NCBI RefSeq assembly: GCF_907164915.1 | Contig: NW_025919597.1 | Location: 1-64,000 of the forward strand | DNA: 64,000 bases | Direction: 5' to 3' | From: Impatiens glandulifera | Lineage: Eukaryota; Streptophyta; Magnoliopsida; Ericales; Balsaminaceae | Shown here: positions 1 through 10,707 of the stretch, one piece after another | Position numbering within the stretch: position 1 is the stretch's first letter | Layout of the letters: every line of letters starts with the position of its first letter | The notes under the pieces: model-generated | Seen by the model: only the letters and a program-made list of their open reading frames with translations | Database searches by the model: none | What the model was told of the DNA's origin: nothing | Translations under genes and position numbers: made by a program

Positions 1-1289
1 TGTTGGCATTAGTCTTCTTGAGCTTAGCATGAAGACTATCATCGGGGTTTAGAGATCTGGGCTCGTTTTCCATTCTAGGATCATTAGATGGGCTAGGAAG
101 AATAACCACAGGGGTTGATTTCATGAAATTGGGCTGGAAGTCGGCTCCACTCCGGGTTGTTGAGACTTCTCGTTGTACTAACTTGGGAGCATTCGGAGTG
201 GGATTGTCAATAATCCACCAATTCCTAGGTACTGTCGGCGGAGGTGGAACTCGTCGATCCTCCTTTTGGGGCCATGGGTTGACCATATTAACCTCTAGAG
301 GGTTAATAGGTTTGTTGGCAGAAATCAGGTTGACATGATGATCGGGCAACGGATTGCTCGCGATTTCGGGTTTAGGAATGATTTTTTGATCAAACATGTC
401 TTGACACTTATTTTTGAGGGTACTATAATTATCAGTAGAGTGACCTTTCATTTGATGATATGCCCACAATTCCCATTCAAACCTGCTAAGGGACTCTACC
501 CCCTCTCGAGGAGATAAGGGCTTGATGAGGTTCCTCTAATGAAGGAAGGTAATATCTTGACTTAGGGTCATGCCCAGATCATCAAAACTTCAAGGAGGTC
601 TTGAGACCCTCGGTATTTGTGGCTTAGGCATCGTCGGGACATTTGTTTTGGCCAATACTGGTTTGCTTGGACCGGGCTTAGGAGGAGCAGGGACCTACGA
701 GGCAAATGCGACCTGGTGAACTTCGGCTTTGTCCTTCCTCTAAGGTTGAGGAGGAGCAACATAGGCCTTCACGGTTTTACCCTCTTTCCTTTCCTTGTCA
801 AAGGCTTCATCGAGGTTACTCCCTGTTTTGAGGAGCTTCTTCATGTTTTGGAAAGTCTTGACGGCGAATCTAACAAAATATCGACCGTTAACATTATCCA
901 GAATCATGTCGATTTGTCTTTATTCGATAGGCATGGAATCAATCTATTCAGCAATCGCTTTCCACCTTTCGATAAAGACCGCAAATTTCTCGTTTTCTCC
1001 TTGCTTGACATTCTTGAGCTTTTTCTTTGGTCGTTCTAAGTTGAGATGCATGTTGAAACATTCTATGAAGGCTGACGCGAGTTCGTCAATAGTTTGAAGA
1101 TAAACTATCTTCTTTTGGTGATACCAACGTATGACCGCACCATCTACATATTGGGGAAATAGATGGAGGATTTTTTGTTCTCCTAGATATAAAGGTGTCA
1201 TGGCCATGGTGTATATCTGGAAGAAAGCAGCAGGGTCAGTCTTGCCTACATACTTTGACAGAGAAGGTAGCTTTATCCCAAAAGGGATC
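1..1289 (-). pseudogene. Ogre/Tat-like Ty3-gypsy gag, C-terminal part (decayed)
   Basis: On the minus strand this reads as the capsid part of a plant Ty3-gypsy gag, the protein that packages element RNA. Seen: the start of the capsid core (KLPSLSKYVGKTDP, about 1230-1280), then an open stretch at 944-1207 with YLGEQKILHLFPQY, VIRWYHQ and ENEKFAVFIERWKAIAE. Further downstream a YHQMKGHSTDNYSTLKNK stretch near 400-460 matches the C/H-GH-LK-DLID motif typical of Tat/Ogre gag. At least two in-frame stops follow residue block WKAIAE, so it is dead. The pol genes would lie left of the window. The 5' part of the same gag resumes at 4435 beyond an inserted element. Family placement rests on motif recognition and the tRNA-Arg primer site at 5976-5993. 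Confidence 0.75.
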
Positions 1290-1771
1290 TGTTACGGTCT
1301 GCTCATCAAAAACCTCGGTCCTAAAATATTTTATGCACCCGTCTCTCGGCCCAAGTGTCCATATGGGCCAGTTTATGTTTTTATGGAATAATTCTGTTTT
1401 GTTTACTTTCTCTCTTATTTCTCTTGAAACCGAATTCTGTTATGCTAGAAGTAGTTGTAACCGAATACTTTTGGGTAAACCAGCCTCTTTAAATGGTGAT
1501 GCCCACACCCACTTTGAGGCTATGATTGAATATTTTGGAACTTGGAGCTCTAAGTTATCTCTCGGCCCTCATCCCCTTTTCTTGGACTACTAGGTGTATT
1601 CTAGTGGTATTCTCTTCTCACCCCGGTTTCTTCTCTCTTAACCTCGAATTCTTTCCTCACTCTATGTCCGCTGCGTTTGAGAATTGAATTTCGTCCCTGG
1701 TCCCTACAATCAAGAACTTGTTTCTTGAACTAAAGAACTCGAAAGGCTCGGTCATAGTTTAAAGTATAACA
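1290..1771 (+). repeat. 5' LTR of the TR-GAG-type element
   Basis: A 482-bp direct repeat starting TGTTACGG and ending TAACA, nearly identical to 3886-4368. By eye I find about 17-19 differences, roughly 96% identity, so the insertion is not very recent. It is followed after three bases by a primer-binding site. The flanking base on the left belongs to the interrupted minus-strand gag. Confidence 0.92.
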
Positions 1772-1774
1772 TAT

Positions 1775-1786
1775 TGGTATCAGAGC
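1775..1786 (+). other. Primer-binding site, tRNA-iMet type
   Basis: TGGTATCAGAGC, complementary to the 3' end of plant initiator tRNA-Met, three bases after the LTR. It fixes the element's orientation as plus. It is not a tRNA gene. Confidence 0.9.
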
Positions 1787-1801
1787 TGGCCGATTCTCAA
1801 C

Positions 1802-3802
1802 ATGGTAGAAACTTGCCAGAAATCAGAAATGGATGCGCTCAAAGCCCTCATTGAAAACCTGTTCCAACAAACAGCTGCGATGCAAGCTTCCATAGACCGA
1901 AGATTTGATGCGGCTGAAGAAAGAATGGCAGCCTTTGAGAGCGGGGCATCTGGAAATGTACAAGAACCCCGCCACAGACCCTATGATGATAATTCTTGCC
2001 ACGGTCCTTCACCATTTAGGCACCCGCACCCTGGCCAGAATCGCGACCAACACTATGCTCCTCCCACTCGGCTAACCAAGGTCGATTTTCCTCGGTTTGA
2101 TGGGTCGGATGTCGAGGGCTGGCTAATATCTGCCGAGCAATTTTTCAGGGTGGACAAAACTAAGGATGCCACTAAATTAGAAATCGCCCCCATTCATTTT
2201 TCTGGAGAAGTAAGAATGTGGTACGGGTCATATCTTCAAAACCGAAATCATATGGAAGCCTTATCTTGGGACGTGTTCAAGAGAGACCTTATGACTCAAT
2301 TCGGGCCCTCTATACATGACACACCAATGATACAACTGATGAATTTAAAACAGGTTGGGTCGGTTCAAGAATATAATCTGCGATACATGTCGATCTCTCA
2401 AAAACTCTATAGCATGCCAAGGGAGTACGTCATAGATTGCTACTTGTCCGGTCTAAGGGAGGAAATTACAAACTGCATCAGGCTACGATTCTCGAATCCT
2501 CTAAACGAAGCCATGGCCATGGCTAAAGTCCAAGAAGAAACATATCGGTCCTTAATGAGCAGTGGTAACTTGTACAACGCTGAAGCACCGTTGCTGCCCA
2601 TGCCATCCAATATTAACACAGCCGGGCCGAGCACCAATACCGACTTCAAGAATTCATCATATGGGTCCTCTTCAAATGCAAACCAGGTCCATGTTAAGCA
2701 ATTAGACCCAGCCTCAATGGATGAAAAGCGAAAGAAGGGCCTATGCTACTCTTGCAATGAAAAATGGCAACCAAACCATAGGTGTAAATCAAAGTTATTC
2801 ATGGTCTTGGCCAATCAAGAAGATCAAGAACCTGACCAAGAACCTGTTTTGGATGATCTACCTTCATTGCTCGGCCCAAGGGATGAACCAGCCATATCCT
2901 TACATGCCTTGACCGGGTCTAAAGCTTTCCAAACGCTCCAGATTCTTGGCAAAGTTGGGAACCTGCCGGTGGTGATCCTGATTGATACAGGCAGCACCCA
3001 CAATTTTATCAATAGCAGGATTTTGGAGAAAATAGACCACAAAAGCATAGCAACCATGGTGAAATCGGTTAGAGTGGTCAACGGGTCTAATGTGTTATGC
3101 TCTAGTGTTTGCAAGGACTTGAAGTGGTCGATGGAAGGCAATGAATATCAAACAGAAATGAAGGTAATTTCCATAGACGGATATGATATTGTGTTGGGAA
3201 TTGAATGGCTGATTACTCTAGGCCCGTCTTCTTGGGACTTTGAAAAGCTGACCCTATCCTATGAGAAGCAAGACAGAACCACAGTCCTAAAGGGGATTCC
3301 TCGGTCGCATGCCAATTTGATGCATGGAAACCAGTTGGAAAAGACCTTAGATGAATATAATGTTGCTGCCAAAATGCAAATAAAGAGTAAGCCCGAAGGC
3401 CAAACTGTTTCACTTGCGGCATTGACCTTGGAAGATATTCCTAACAATCTAATTAGAAGTTATGTCTCCTTCGATGCTGCTGTTATGCTGGATCGGGAAA
3501 AAGACTTGGCCTGGATTTTTGAGCCAAGTATGGAGTTTAATGGAAGTTGGAAGAAATTATTTTTGCAGCAGGCGCTGGGGACATTGCAGCAACCAAGGCC
3601 AGCTCTAAACACTGAAAAACTCGACCTTAGGTGCACAGAAATTCCTCACATGGGCGGAGTGGCAAGCGACCCGGCAGCGCAAAAGACCGCAAGGACCCGG
3701 CCAGTTCCACTATTGAAGCGATTCTACCGAAAGTTTTTTGAGAAAAAACGGTCTTATGCTGCGACCCTTGCTGAATGTGCCGAAACCCGACCGAAGCAAT
3801 AG
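1802..3802 (+). CDS. Gag-protease polyprotein of a non-autonomous LTR element
   Basis: An uninterrupted 666-codon ORF starting 16 bases after the primer site. Rough residue positions: N-terminal helical segment 1-50; Ty3-type gag domain about 85-250; variant zinc knuckle CYSCNEKWQPNHRC about 314-327, which would bind RNA; retropepsin-like aspartic protease with DTGSTHNFI about 393. After the protease there is only a basic tail. No reverse transcriptase, RNase H or integrase occurs before the 3' LTR. This gag-only layout is known in plants as TR-GAG and depends on enzymes from other elements. The ORF is intact despite LTR divergence, which suggests it was kept for packaging in trans (inference). 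Its gag is of the same broad type as the one at 19.9-22.3 kb. Confidence 0.85.
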   Translation: MVETCQKSEMDALKALIENLFQQTAAMQASIDRRFDAAEERMAAFESGASGNVQEPRHRPYDDNSCHGPSPFRHPHPGQNRDQHYAPPTRLTKVDFPRFDGSDVEGWLISAEQFFRVDKTKDATKLEIAPIHFSGEVRMWYGSYLQNRNHMEALSWDVFKRDLMTQFGPSIHDTPMIQLMNLKQVGSVQEYNLRYMSISQKLYSMPREYVIDCYLSGLREEITNCIRLRFSNPLNEAMAMAKVQEETYRSLMSSGNLYNAEAPLLPMPSNINTAGPSTNTDFKNSSYGSSSNANQVHVKQLDPASMDEKRKKGLCYSCNEKWQPNHRCKSKLFMVLANQEDQEPDQEPVLDDLPSLLGPRDEPAISLHALTGSKAFQTLQILGKVGNLPVVILIDTGSTHNFINSRILEKIDHKSIATMVKSVRVVNGSNVLCSSVCKDLKWSMEGNEYQTEMKVISIDGYDIVLGIEWLITLGPSSWDFEKLTLSYEKQDRTTVLKGIPRSHANLMHGNQLEKTLDEYNVAAKMQIKSKPEGQTVSLAALTLEDIPNNLIRSYVSFDAAVMLDREKDLAWIFEPSMEFNGSWKKLFLQQALGTLQQPRPALNTEKLDLRCTEIPHMGGVASDPAAQKTARTRPVPLLKRFYRKFFEKKRSYAATLAECAETRPKQ

Positions 3803-3871
3803 TTTTGAAGTTGAAGATGCGTATTAGAGGCTGACCAGTCCACGTTCTTTTCGTCGAGAGCGACGAACCTC

Positions 3872-3885
3872 GAACGAGGAGATTA
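3872..3885 (+). other. Polypurine tract of the TR-GAG-type element
   Basis: Purine-rich GAACGAGGAGATTA directly before the 3' LTR, the expected primer for plus-strand DNA synthesis. It is interrupted by a C and Ts, so it is a weak tract. Confidence 0.5.
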
Positions 3886-4368
3886 TGTTACGGTCTGCTC
3901 ATCAAAAACCTCGGTCCTAAAATATTTTATGCACCCGTCTCTCGGCCCAAGTGTCCATATGGGCCAGTTTACGTTTTTATGGAATAATTCTGTTTTGTTT
4001 ACTTTCTCTCTTATTTCTCTTGAAACTGAATTCTGTTATGTTAGAAGTAGTTGTAACCGAATACTTTTGGGTAAACCAGCCTCTTTAAATGGTGATTCCC
4101 ACCCCACTTTTGGGGCTATGAATTGAATATTTTGGAACTTGGTGCTCTAAGTTATCTCTCGGCCCTCATCCCCTTTTCTTGGACTGCTAGGTGTATTCTA
4201 GTGGTATTCTCTTCTCACCTCAGTTTCTTCTCTCTTAACCTCGAATTCTTTCCTCACTATATGTCCGCTACGTTTGAGAATTGAATTCCGTCCTTAGTCC
4301 CTACAATCAAGAACTTGTTTCTTGAACTAAAGAACTCGAAAGGCTCGGTCATAGTTTAAAGCATAACA
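3886..4368 (+). repeat. 3' LTR of the TR-GAG-type element
   Basis: 483-bp copy of the repeat at 1290-1771 with the same TGTTACGG start and TAACA end. Unusually, similarity to the element does not stop here: the next 66 bases repeat the primer site and gag start. Confidence 0.92.
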
Positions 4369-4434
4369 TATTGGTATCAGAGCTGGCCGATTCTCAACAT
4401 GGTAGAAACTCGCCAGCAATCAGAAATGGATGCG
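4369..4434 (+). repeat. Second primer site plus first codons of gag after the 3' LTR
   Basis: This stretch repeats 1772-1837: a second TGGTATCAGAGC, the leader and the ATG with about 11 codons of gag (differences such as TTGCC to CTCGCC). It then stops abruptly at GATGCG and gives way to the older minus-strand gag. An LTR-internal-LTR-internal order points to a tandem array or circle-derived insertion that was cut off. Confidence 0.9.
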
Positions 4435-4742
4435 TTAAGGTTGTCAGGAACTTCTAGTTGAGTCCTTGCTGACTTGTTATCATCTTCAGGAGGCTCTTCA
4501 TAAAGAGAGACTTCTTCCACACGACGATTTTGAGGATTGATTCTGATCGGAGTGACAATAGGTATAGTCGATGGCGGATGTATGAACGAGGATGGCTGCT
4601 CTGGAACAAAGATGGAAGGATTAGTCATCAAGCTCGTTAATATCGCTAACTATTCAGTGACTTGCTGAAGAGTAACTTTCATCTCAGCAAACTCAGTTGG
4701 GGATACTGTGTCCTTAACGCTCTTTGGAGTTCCTTCGGCCAT
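4435..4742 (-). pseudogene. Ogre/Tat-like Ty3-gypsy gag, N-terminal part (decayed)
   Basis: Minus strand. It begins at an ATG (4740-4742) reading MAEGTPKSVKDTV, has an in-frame stop after QQVTE, then runs on through FVPEQPSSFIHPPS and SLYEEPPEDDNK to EVPDNL, where the 1290-4434 insertion interrupts it. Removing 1290-4434 joins this half in frame to the half ending at 1289, with no base gained or lost. The proline-rich N-terminus before a capsid core is usual for this gag group. Confidence 0.7.
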
Positions 4743-5975
4743 GACTTGGCACTCAAATCGTCCAGTTCTTGAATCTCTTCTTCGTGGGGTCGTACTTGTA
4801 CGAAAGTGACTGGCACACTATTAAGAAGATAGAGATAAATGAAGTTTTGTAGATGTACTATAATACAAATGCAAAATGTGAGACATGAATTCAAGAAAGC
4901 AAGGATCTCATTCATGATCAGATAGACAAATATAGAGTTGTATATAAACATACTCACAGCGTTTGTTACAAAGAGACTCTCTAATTGATATTTTACAAAA
5001 GAGTCTAAATGGGAAAAAGTCATAGATGAAAGCGAAAAAAGTCCAGACATAGTCTGGTTCGATATGAGCATTCTCCTCTACTTCATCTTGGTGAGCTCTT
5101 TCATACTGGTTGATGATAAAATCCTAGTATTTCCTTCGTCTTGTCATGATATTGAGTTGGAAGGCATCGTGTCACTAGCCGAGGTATTCTGCGTGGAGCC
5201 TTCGGGTTATGGGAATGTCGGTTGCAACAACAGGTTTGATATGGATGTGGCCAAACTGTTTGAACAGTTCATGGGTATATTAGTAGGTGATCCATTCTAA
5301 ACTTAGGAGTATGACAAGCAACTTGTCGTTCATCATGAAGGTCATCTTCTTGACGGGGTACTAGGAAAGGATGTCACAGACTTCATTATCATCCAGTATC
5401 GAGATTTCATGGAGAGCTTCCCTCATCCTTTGGTATTGAACAAAGGGGGATAGGGTGTTTACAGATAGAATTGGCGGTAGACGCTTGAGCTTGTCAAGAA
5501 GACAAATGTAGAGGATTAGGGGAGAGCCCCTCTTACTCATTGTGGGGGATCGATATGAGTTATTCAGACCCATGAGCATTTCTTCCAATACAATGCCAGA
5601 AGGATCTTTGTTGCCTTTTCGCAACTAATGTGCCACCTCGATGATCCTTCAGGAAGGATTGTCGTTTGCTGGCCTAATGAAGTAGTGAACGAGTAGGATC
5701 CGGGTTCCTAGATTTTCCTCATGCAAAATCTCTCAGTTACAGACCGATATGATCGGTCTTCACGTAATTGTAAGTGTACAGAATTCAGATCTGGTACTCT
5801 TTCACGTAAGTCTAGGTGATGTACCCATCCGAGGCAAGTATTAGGGTAAAACCTAAGTACATGATGGGGCGATGGACCCCATGAGGTAGACTATTGTGAG
5901 AGTGGAATGTTATAAATATCAATTTATAAATAGCCAGAGTTTATTTTATTTTATTCATTTTAAAATAACAAGTTT
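4743..5975 (-). pseudogene. Leader and ORF1-like remnant of the Ogre/Tat-like element
   Basis: Between primer site and gag on the minus strand lie about 1.2 kb. Ogre/Tat elements carry an extra ORF1 in this place. The one readable block, 5361-5624, contains LEEMLMGLNN, GSPLILYICLLDKLKRLPP and YQRMREALHE. This pattern resembles the plant-mobile-domain-like ORF1 of Ogre/Tat elements. The remainder has stops in all frames and I see no other coding sign. The plus-strand ORFs here are antisense shadows. Confidence 0.5.
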
Positions 5976-5993
5976 TCCCCAACAGAGTCGCCA
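5976..5993 (-). other. Primer-binding site, tRNA-Arg type
   Basis: The plus strand reads TCCCCAACAGAGTCGCCA, equal to a tRNA-Arg 3' end with CCA, so the minus strand carries the complementary primer site. tRNA-Arg priming is characteristic of Ogre elements. Seven bases separate it from the LTR end at 6001. Confidence 0.8.
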
Positions 5994-7161
5994 AAAAAGT
6001 TGTAATACCGATCCTCCCAGTCTATGTCCCGTTCCATAGCTTAACAAGTGTTTGTGAGACACGTGGCAATATAAAAGGACTACCACGAGGCAACTCGAGG
6101 TTCGATGATTTCAACCTTGATTTGTATGCTAGGCATCTTTTAAAATGAAACGTTTAGTTTTTAAAAGATTTTTAAAATATCTGGAGCAGTAAGAAATTAA
6201 TTATGTAAAAATAATTAATCTTTTGTTCAAACATTAATAATCTAGGAGGCTAAATAACAATTTACCCAGAACCTGGTTTAAATTATTTAAACATAGTCAA
6301 TTTAAAGATTATTTATTTGAAAATCAGAGTCGCCAAGGGATTTTATGAAAATCAATAAAACGATACGTGTACAAACGTATTTATACAAGAGTATCTAAAA
6401 AAAGTGATTCGTTGTCTGTTTACGCTAGGGAATGGGCTTTCGCGCTATGTCCTTTGCGCCCGCCTAAGGACGGTTTTCAAAATCCTTCTAAAATAAACAA
6501 AGTCTGGCTTCTATAAATCTAATTATAACATTCTTTATCTTTAATTAGTAGTCTAGGGGTCCTAAATGAGGATAAGCTTTAAATAATTGTACAAAATCAT
6601 TTAAATGAGGTGTGTACATGTTGCATTGAGGTTTAGATTTAACAAAACCTGAAAATATCAAAAAAAGATGTTAGAGAGTATAACCAAACAAGAACTTAGC
6701 AAAAACATTTTCTTTGGAAAACATCCCAGAGATTCTTGAGAGTTACTTTCTGACCTTGATAATACCATTTTTTAGAAAATGGGGTTTGGTTCCAATAATA
6801 GTTTTGGATTTTTGAAAGTGGGAACCAAACTGGCCAGGATTCAATCCTAGGTTAAAGTCCAATTTTGTCGATTTGGGCTTAGTAGGGTTTTGAGAGGTGC
6901 AATCATAGTTGAGGGTTCGGACTTAGGCCTAGGGTTGGGGTTAGGTGTTAGGTCTAATGATAATTGGGGGTTCAACCCTAGGCTGGGGCTAGGATTTGGT
7001 TTCGTCGGTCCTAGGCTAGAGCTAGGGTTTGGTTTTGTCGGTCCTAGTCTAAGATGAGACTGGGGGTGTCGGTCATAGGTTAGGTGTTAGGTTTAACGGT
7101 CCTTGGTTAAGTGTCAAGGTTAGTTTTATCGGTCCTTGGTCAAGTGGCAAGGTCGATCCTA

Positions 7162-9364
7162 TGATAGGATCGGCTTTATCGATAGAGACGGGGGTCTGGC
7201 TAAGGATGAAGGCTTATGAAAAACAGTTTGAAAGAAATCATGTTAGGGATTTAATTCGGTTTCTTTTCTACGCAAACTTGTGTAAACACTTGAAACGGAT
7301 TCAAGGCGGAATTGTTTACTTGGGTTTGAAGCACAAGATGAAATATAAAAAGATGACAGAAATGAAGAACACAACAGTTTGTTTATGGATGTTCAGAGAA
7401 ACTCTCCTACGTCACCCCTTCTTTCAACCACCGGAAGGATTCACTATAAGATGAGAAGAGTCAAATACAGTTTACACACACACTTAGCTCACTATTGAAC
7501 AGAACACTTTCTGTTAAATTACAAGATGAAGAATATCACTCAGCTAAAGGTGCTTTGATTCTAGCTCTCTCTCTCTCGATTCACACACAGTACAATCAGA
7601 AAGAAGCTTCACAGAATAAGTTCAGTAAACAAAATGATTGAGTAGTTTCTCTCTCTGTAAAATCAGATTGCTTGTTCGTTCGTATTCGCTTGTTCGTGAG
7701 GCAGATTGTCCGTTGTCCTTAGTATTGATTAAATATTGAGCAGAAGCTAACGGTCGAATCTTCAAGAATGATACGTGGCACTCTTCCATTGGAAAGCCTC
7801 CATTTATCGAATCTTCAAGAATGATAGGAGCACAAGGATCGTGGCCGTACATCACTGGTAGTGCGCCGAATATTCCATCACGGATGTACCTACAAAACGG
7901 GTAATGTGAGGAAAATTCTCTTACGTGACATTCCTTGATTGGATGCATATAGCTGCTGTACTAATCTTCACAAGAAAGTGGAGCAGAAGTAGGGTACATC
8001 TATAGCACGTGGGTAGGAGAAATGCTAGATTCAAGCGTACTGCTTAAACTGAGCATTATACATATTTCAGTTAGACGGATTGTGAAAATCAGTCTAATGA
8101 AATAGGTCATCTCCTTTTAACAGAAAAACGTCTATTAGACCGCCTGGTCTAATAAAATTAGACTCGCGTCTAATTACAATAACCATTAGACTAGCACGTC
8201 TAACTCCACTGAGTTAGACTGACACGTCTAATTCCGGTTCTACCTTAGACTTGTCTGAAGGAGTTAGACTCACGTCTAACTTTCATTAATTAGACCACAC
8301 GTCTAATTATTCAATAACCATTAGACTGGCACGTCTAACTCCACTGAGTTAGATTGACACGTCTAATTCCGGTTCTACCTCAGACTTGTCTGAAGGAGTT
8401 AGACTCACGTCTAACTTTCACTAATTAGACCACACGTCTAATTATTCAATAACCATTAGACTGGCACGTCTAACTCCACTGAGTTAGACTGACACGTCTA
8501 ATTTCGGTTCTATCTCAGACTTGTCTGAAGGAGTTAGACTCACGTCTAACTTTCACTAATTAGACCACACGTCTAATTCCGCATCAATTAGACTGCCCGT
8601 CTAATTACAAATATATTAGACTACACGTCTAACTCCGATGAGTTAGACTGTACGTCTAATTCCATTAGACTCACATCTAATTCCGTGTAATAATTAGACT
8701 TGCGTCTAATTCTTTACATCTATTAGACTACACGTCTAACTCCGATGAGTTAGACTGTACGTCTAATTCTATTAGACTCACGTCTAATTCCGTGTATTCA
8801 TTAGACTTGCGTCTAATTCTTTACACATCTATTAGACTACACGTCTAACTCTGATGAGTTAGACTATACGTCTAATTCTATTAGACTTATGTCTAATTCC
8901 GTGTATTCATTAGACTTGCGTCTAATTCTTTACACATCTATTAGACTACACGTCTAACTCCGATGTGTTAGACTGTACGTCTAATTCTATTAGACTTACG
9001 TCTAATTCCGTGTATTCATTAGACTTGCGTCTAATTCTTTACCCATCTATTAGACTACACGTCTAACTTCGATGAGTTAGACTGTACGTCTAATTCTATT
9101 AGACTTGCGTCTAATTCCGTGTAACTATTTGACCGTCTGTCTAATTACACGTCTATTAGACTGCACGTCTAACTCCGATGAGTTAGACTGTGCGTCTAAT
9201 TTTATGCGAATGAAAATCAAAATCGGTCTAATGACCCTCATTAGATCCAAGTCTTATAACATATTGTCTCAATACACCTGTATCAAAACACATAAGTTAT
9301 TTCATCATCAAAATATCAGTGGTTAAATTATTTCAACACTATGTCAAAATAATTTGACCCAACA
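7162..9364 (-). repeat. Solo copia LTR, copy A
   Basis: A 2203-bp minus-strand LTR: the plus view starts TGATAGGATCGG and ends GACCCAACA. It is flanked by a perfect 5-bp target duplication TCCTA (7157-7161, 9365-9369) with no internal region, so it is the product of LTR-LTR recombination. It is related to the LTRs of the element at 53686. It contains a leader hairpin near 7495-7518, the conserved TGACGTAGGAG block (7384-7434) and a palindrome array. The short ORFs within it (7161-7454, 7622-7948, 9105-9326) are not genes. Confidence 0.93.
8046..9208. repeat. Palindromic TTAGAC/GTCTAA array, copy A LTR
   Basis: I count about 37 TTAGAC hexamers in roughly 1.15 kb, nearly all paired with GTCTAA after 4-5 bases to form short palindromes. 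Two higher-order repeats are visible: a 135-bp unit starting CAATAACCATTAGACT at 8177, 8312 and 8447, and a roughly 110-bp unit repeated about five times from 8640 to 9170 with CTCCGATGAGTTAGAC. It lies in the U3 part of the LTR. Confidence 0.95.
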
Positions 9365-10697
9365 TCCTAGGTTAATGTTGTCTAGGTTTAGTTTGACCGG
9401 TCCTAAGTAGATTTCCTCGGTCAAGCTCCACGGTCCTGGACAAGTTTCCTCGGTCGCATTGCACGGTCCTAGGTCAGTTTCCTCGGTCCTAAGTCAAAAT
9501 TTCAGGACCATGTGTTCTTGTTTTGGTCCGAAATTTTAGATAGACATAACTTTTGATTGGGATGTCCAAATCACAATCCGTAAGTTGTAGTAGGTTCATA
9601 TGATCATGAAAAACAAAAACCCAAACATAAATCACGATTTTGAAGATCTTAAGAGGATCAATTTCAAAAAACATCTTTTTTAAGTCAAATTTTGGGATCT
9701 TTTAAATTAGGCCATTTCAAGGCCTGATTTTTGTTCCATTAGCTTTGAAATGATGAATGTAGTTAATCCATACCAAAACAAAAACATCATTACATCATTA
9801 AAATGGTTTTTGAAGATTGAATCAAAATCTAACTTTTTTTCAAAACCAAATTTGATCAAACATGATCAAAAGGGTGAAACAGTCACTTGTGATTCATCCC
9901 TACATGTTAACAAACATATATAGCTATTAATTGAATCAACAAATCCAACATAGAAACAAGAACACGAAATTTTAAAAATCCAGTTTTTTAATTTTTTTTT
10001 TCAAAATTTTAATTTGATCAAACATGATTATAGTTACTTAGAAATCATTTTAACATGTTTAGAAACATGTAATGCAATACAACTAATTGAATCAACAAAA
10101 TCAGATTAAAAATAAGAACACATAATTTTTAAAATTCAAATTTTCAAACTTTTTTCTCAAATTTTAGTTTGATCAAACATGATCAAAACATGATTATAGT
10201 TGTATAAAAATCATTCAAATGTATATACAAATATGCATGGCAACTATCTGGACCCACAAATCCATATTTAAACCAAGAACGTAGATATTTCAAAAAAATA
10301 GTTTTCAAACCAAATTTTCCAAAATTTTGTTCCAGCTTGAATTGATCGATTCTTTCTAGATATAAAGCTCATACATGATTCATATAATGATTATTAACAA
10401 AGAAATTATACAATCAAGCAGAAGAATACGATCAAACTGGTCAAACAATAAAATTTGAAGATATTCAAAATTTTCAATTACAAATCAAAGTTCAAGGTTT
10501 CTGTAATCATACCAATAGTTGGAAAACATTCCTGGACAGTGTTGGAAGTGATCCAGAAGCCTAGATCGAATCTTGGATCACTAGAAAAAGTTTTGAAAAA
10601 AACTATTCTTCGTCGGAAATTGCAGGTTTTCGATCGGGGCGAATTGAGGTGTAATTTGTGGTTATTGTTTGATGGATTTGTAGTAGAGGGGCATGGG

Positions 10698-10707
10698 CTA
10701 TTTATAG
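10698..10707 (-). promoter_or_regulatory. TATA box of the Ogre-like LTR, copy A
   Basis: The minus strand reads CTATAAATAG, a consensus plant TATA box. It lies in a GC-richer part of the LTR and points toward the primer site and gag. The same sequence is at 36758-36767 in copy B. It is the likely U3/R landmark. Confidence 0.6.

Noticed and set aside
123..1593. Several plus-strand ORFs of 60-140 residues
   Set aside because: Antisense to the decayed gag or inside the LTR; no protein motif, while the minus strand has clear gag motifs.
1775..1786. tRNA gene fragment (TGGTATCAGAGC)
   Set aside because: It follows an LTR end and recurs at 4372, 22321 and 55890; it is a primer-binding site complementary to tRNA-iMet.
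7622..7948. Reverse 108-residue ORF, also at 33833
   Set aside because: Lies within the solo LTR around its presumed transcript start; conservation reflects the LTR, not a protein.
8046..9208. CRISPR-like regular repeats
   Set aside because: Units are short palindromes of variable spacing inside a plant LTR with target duplications; no spacers, leader or cas genes.
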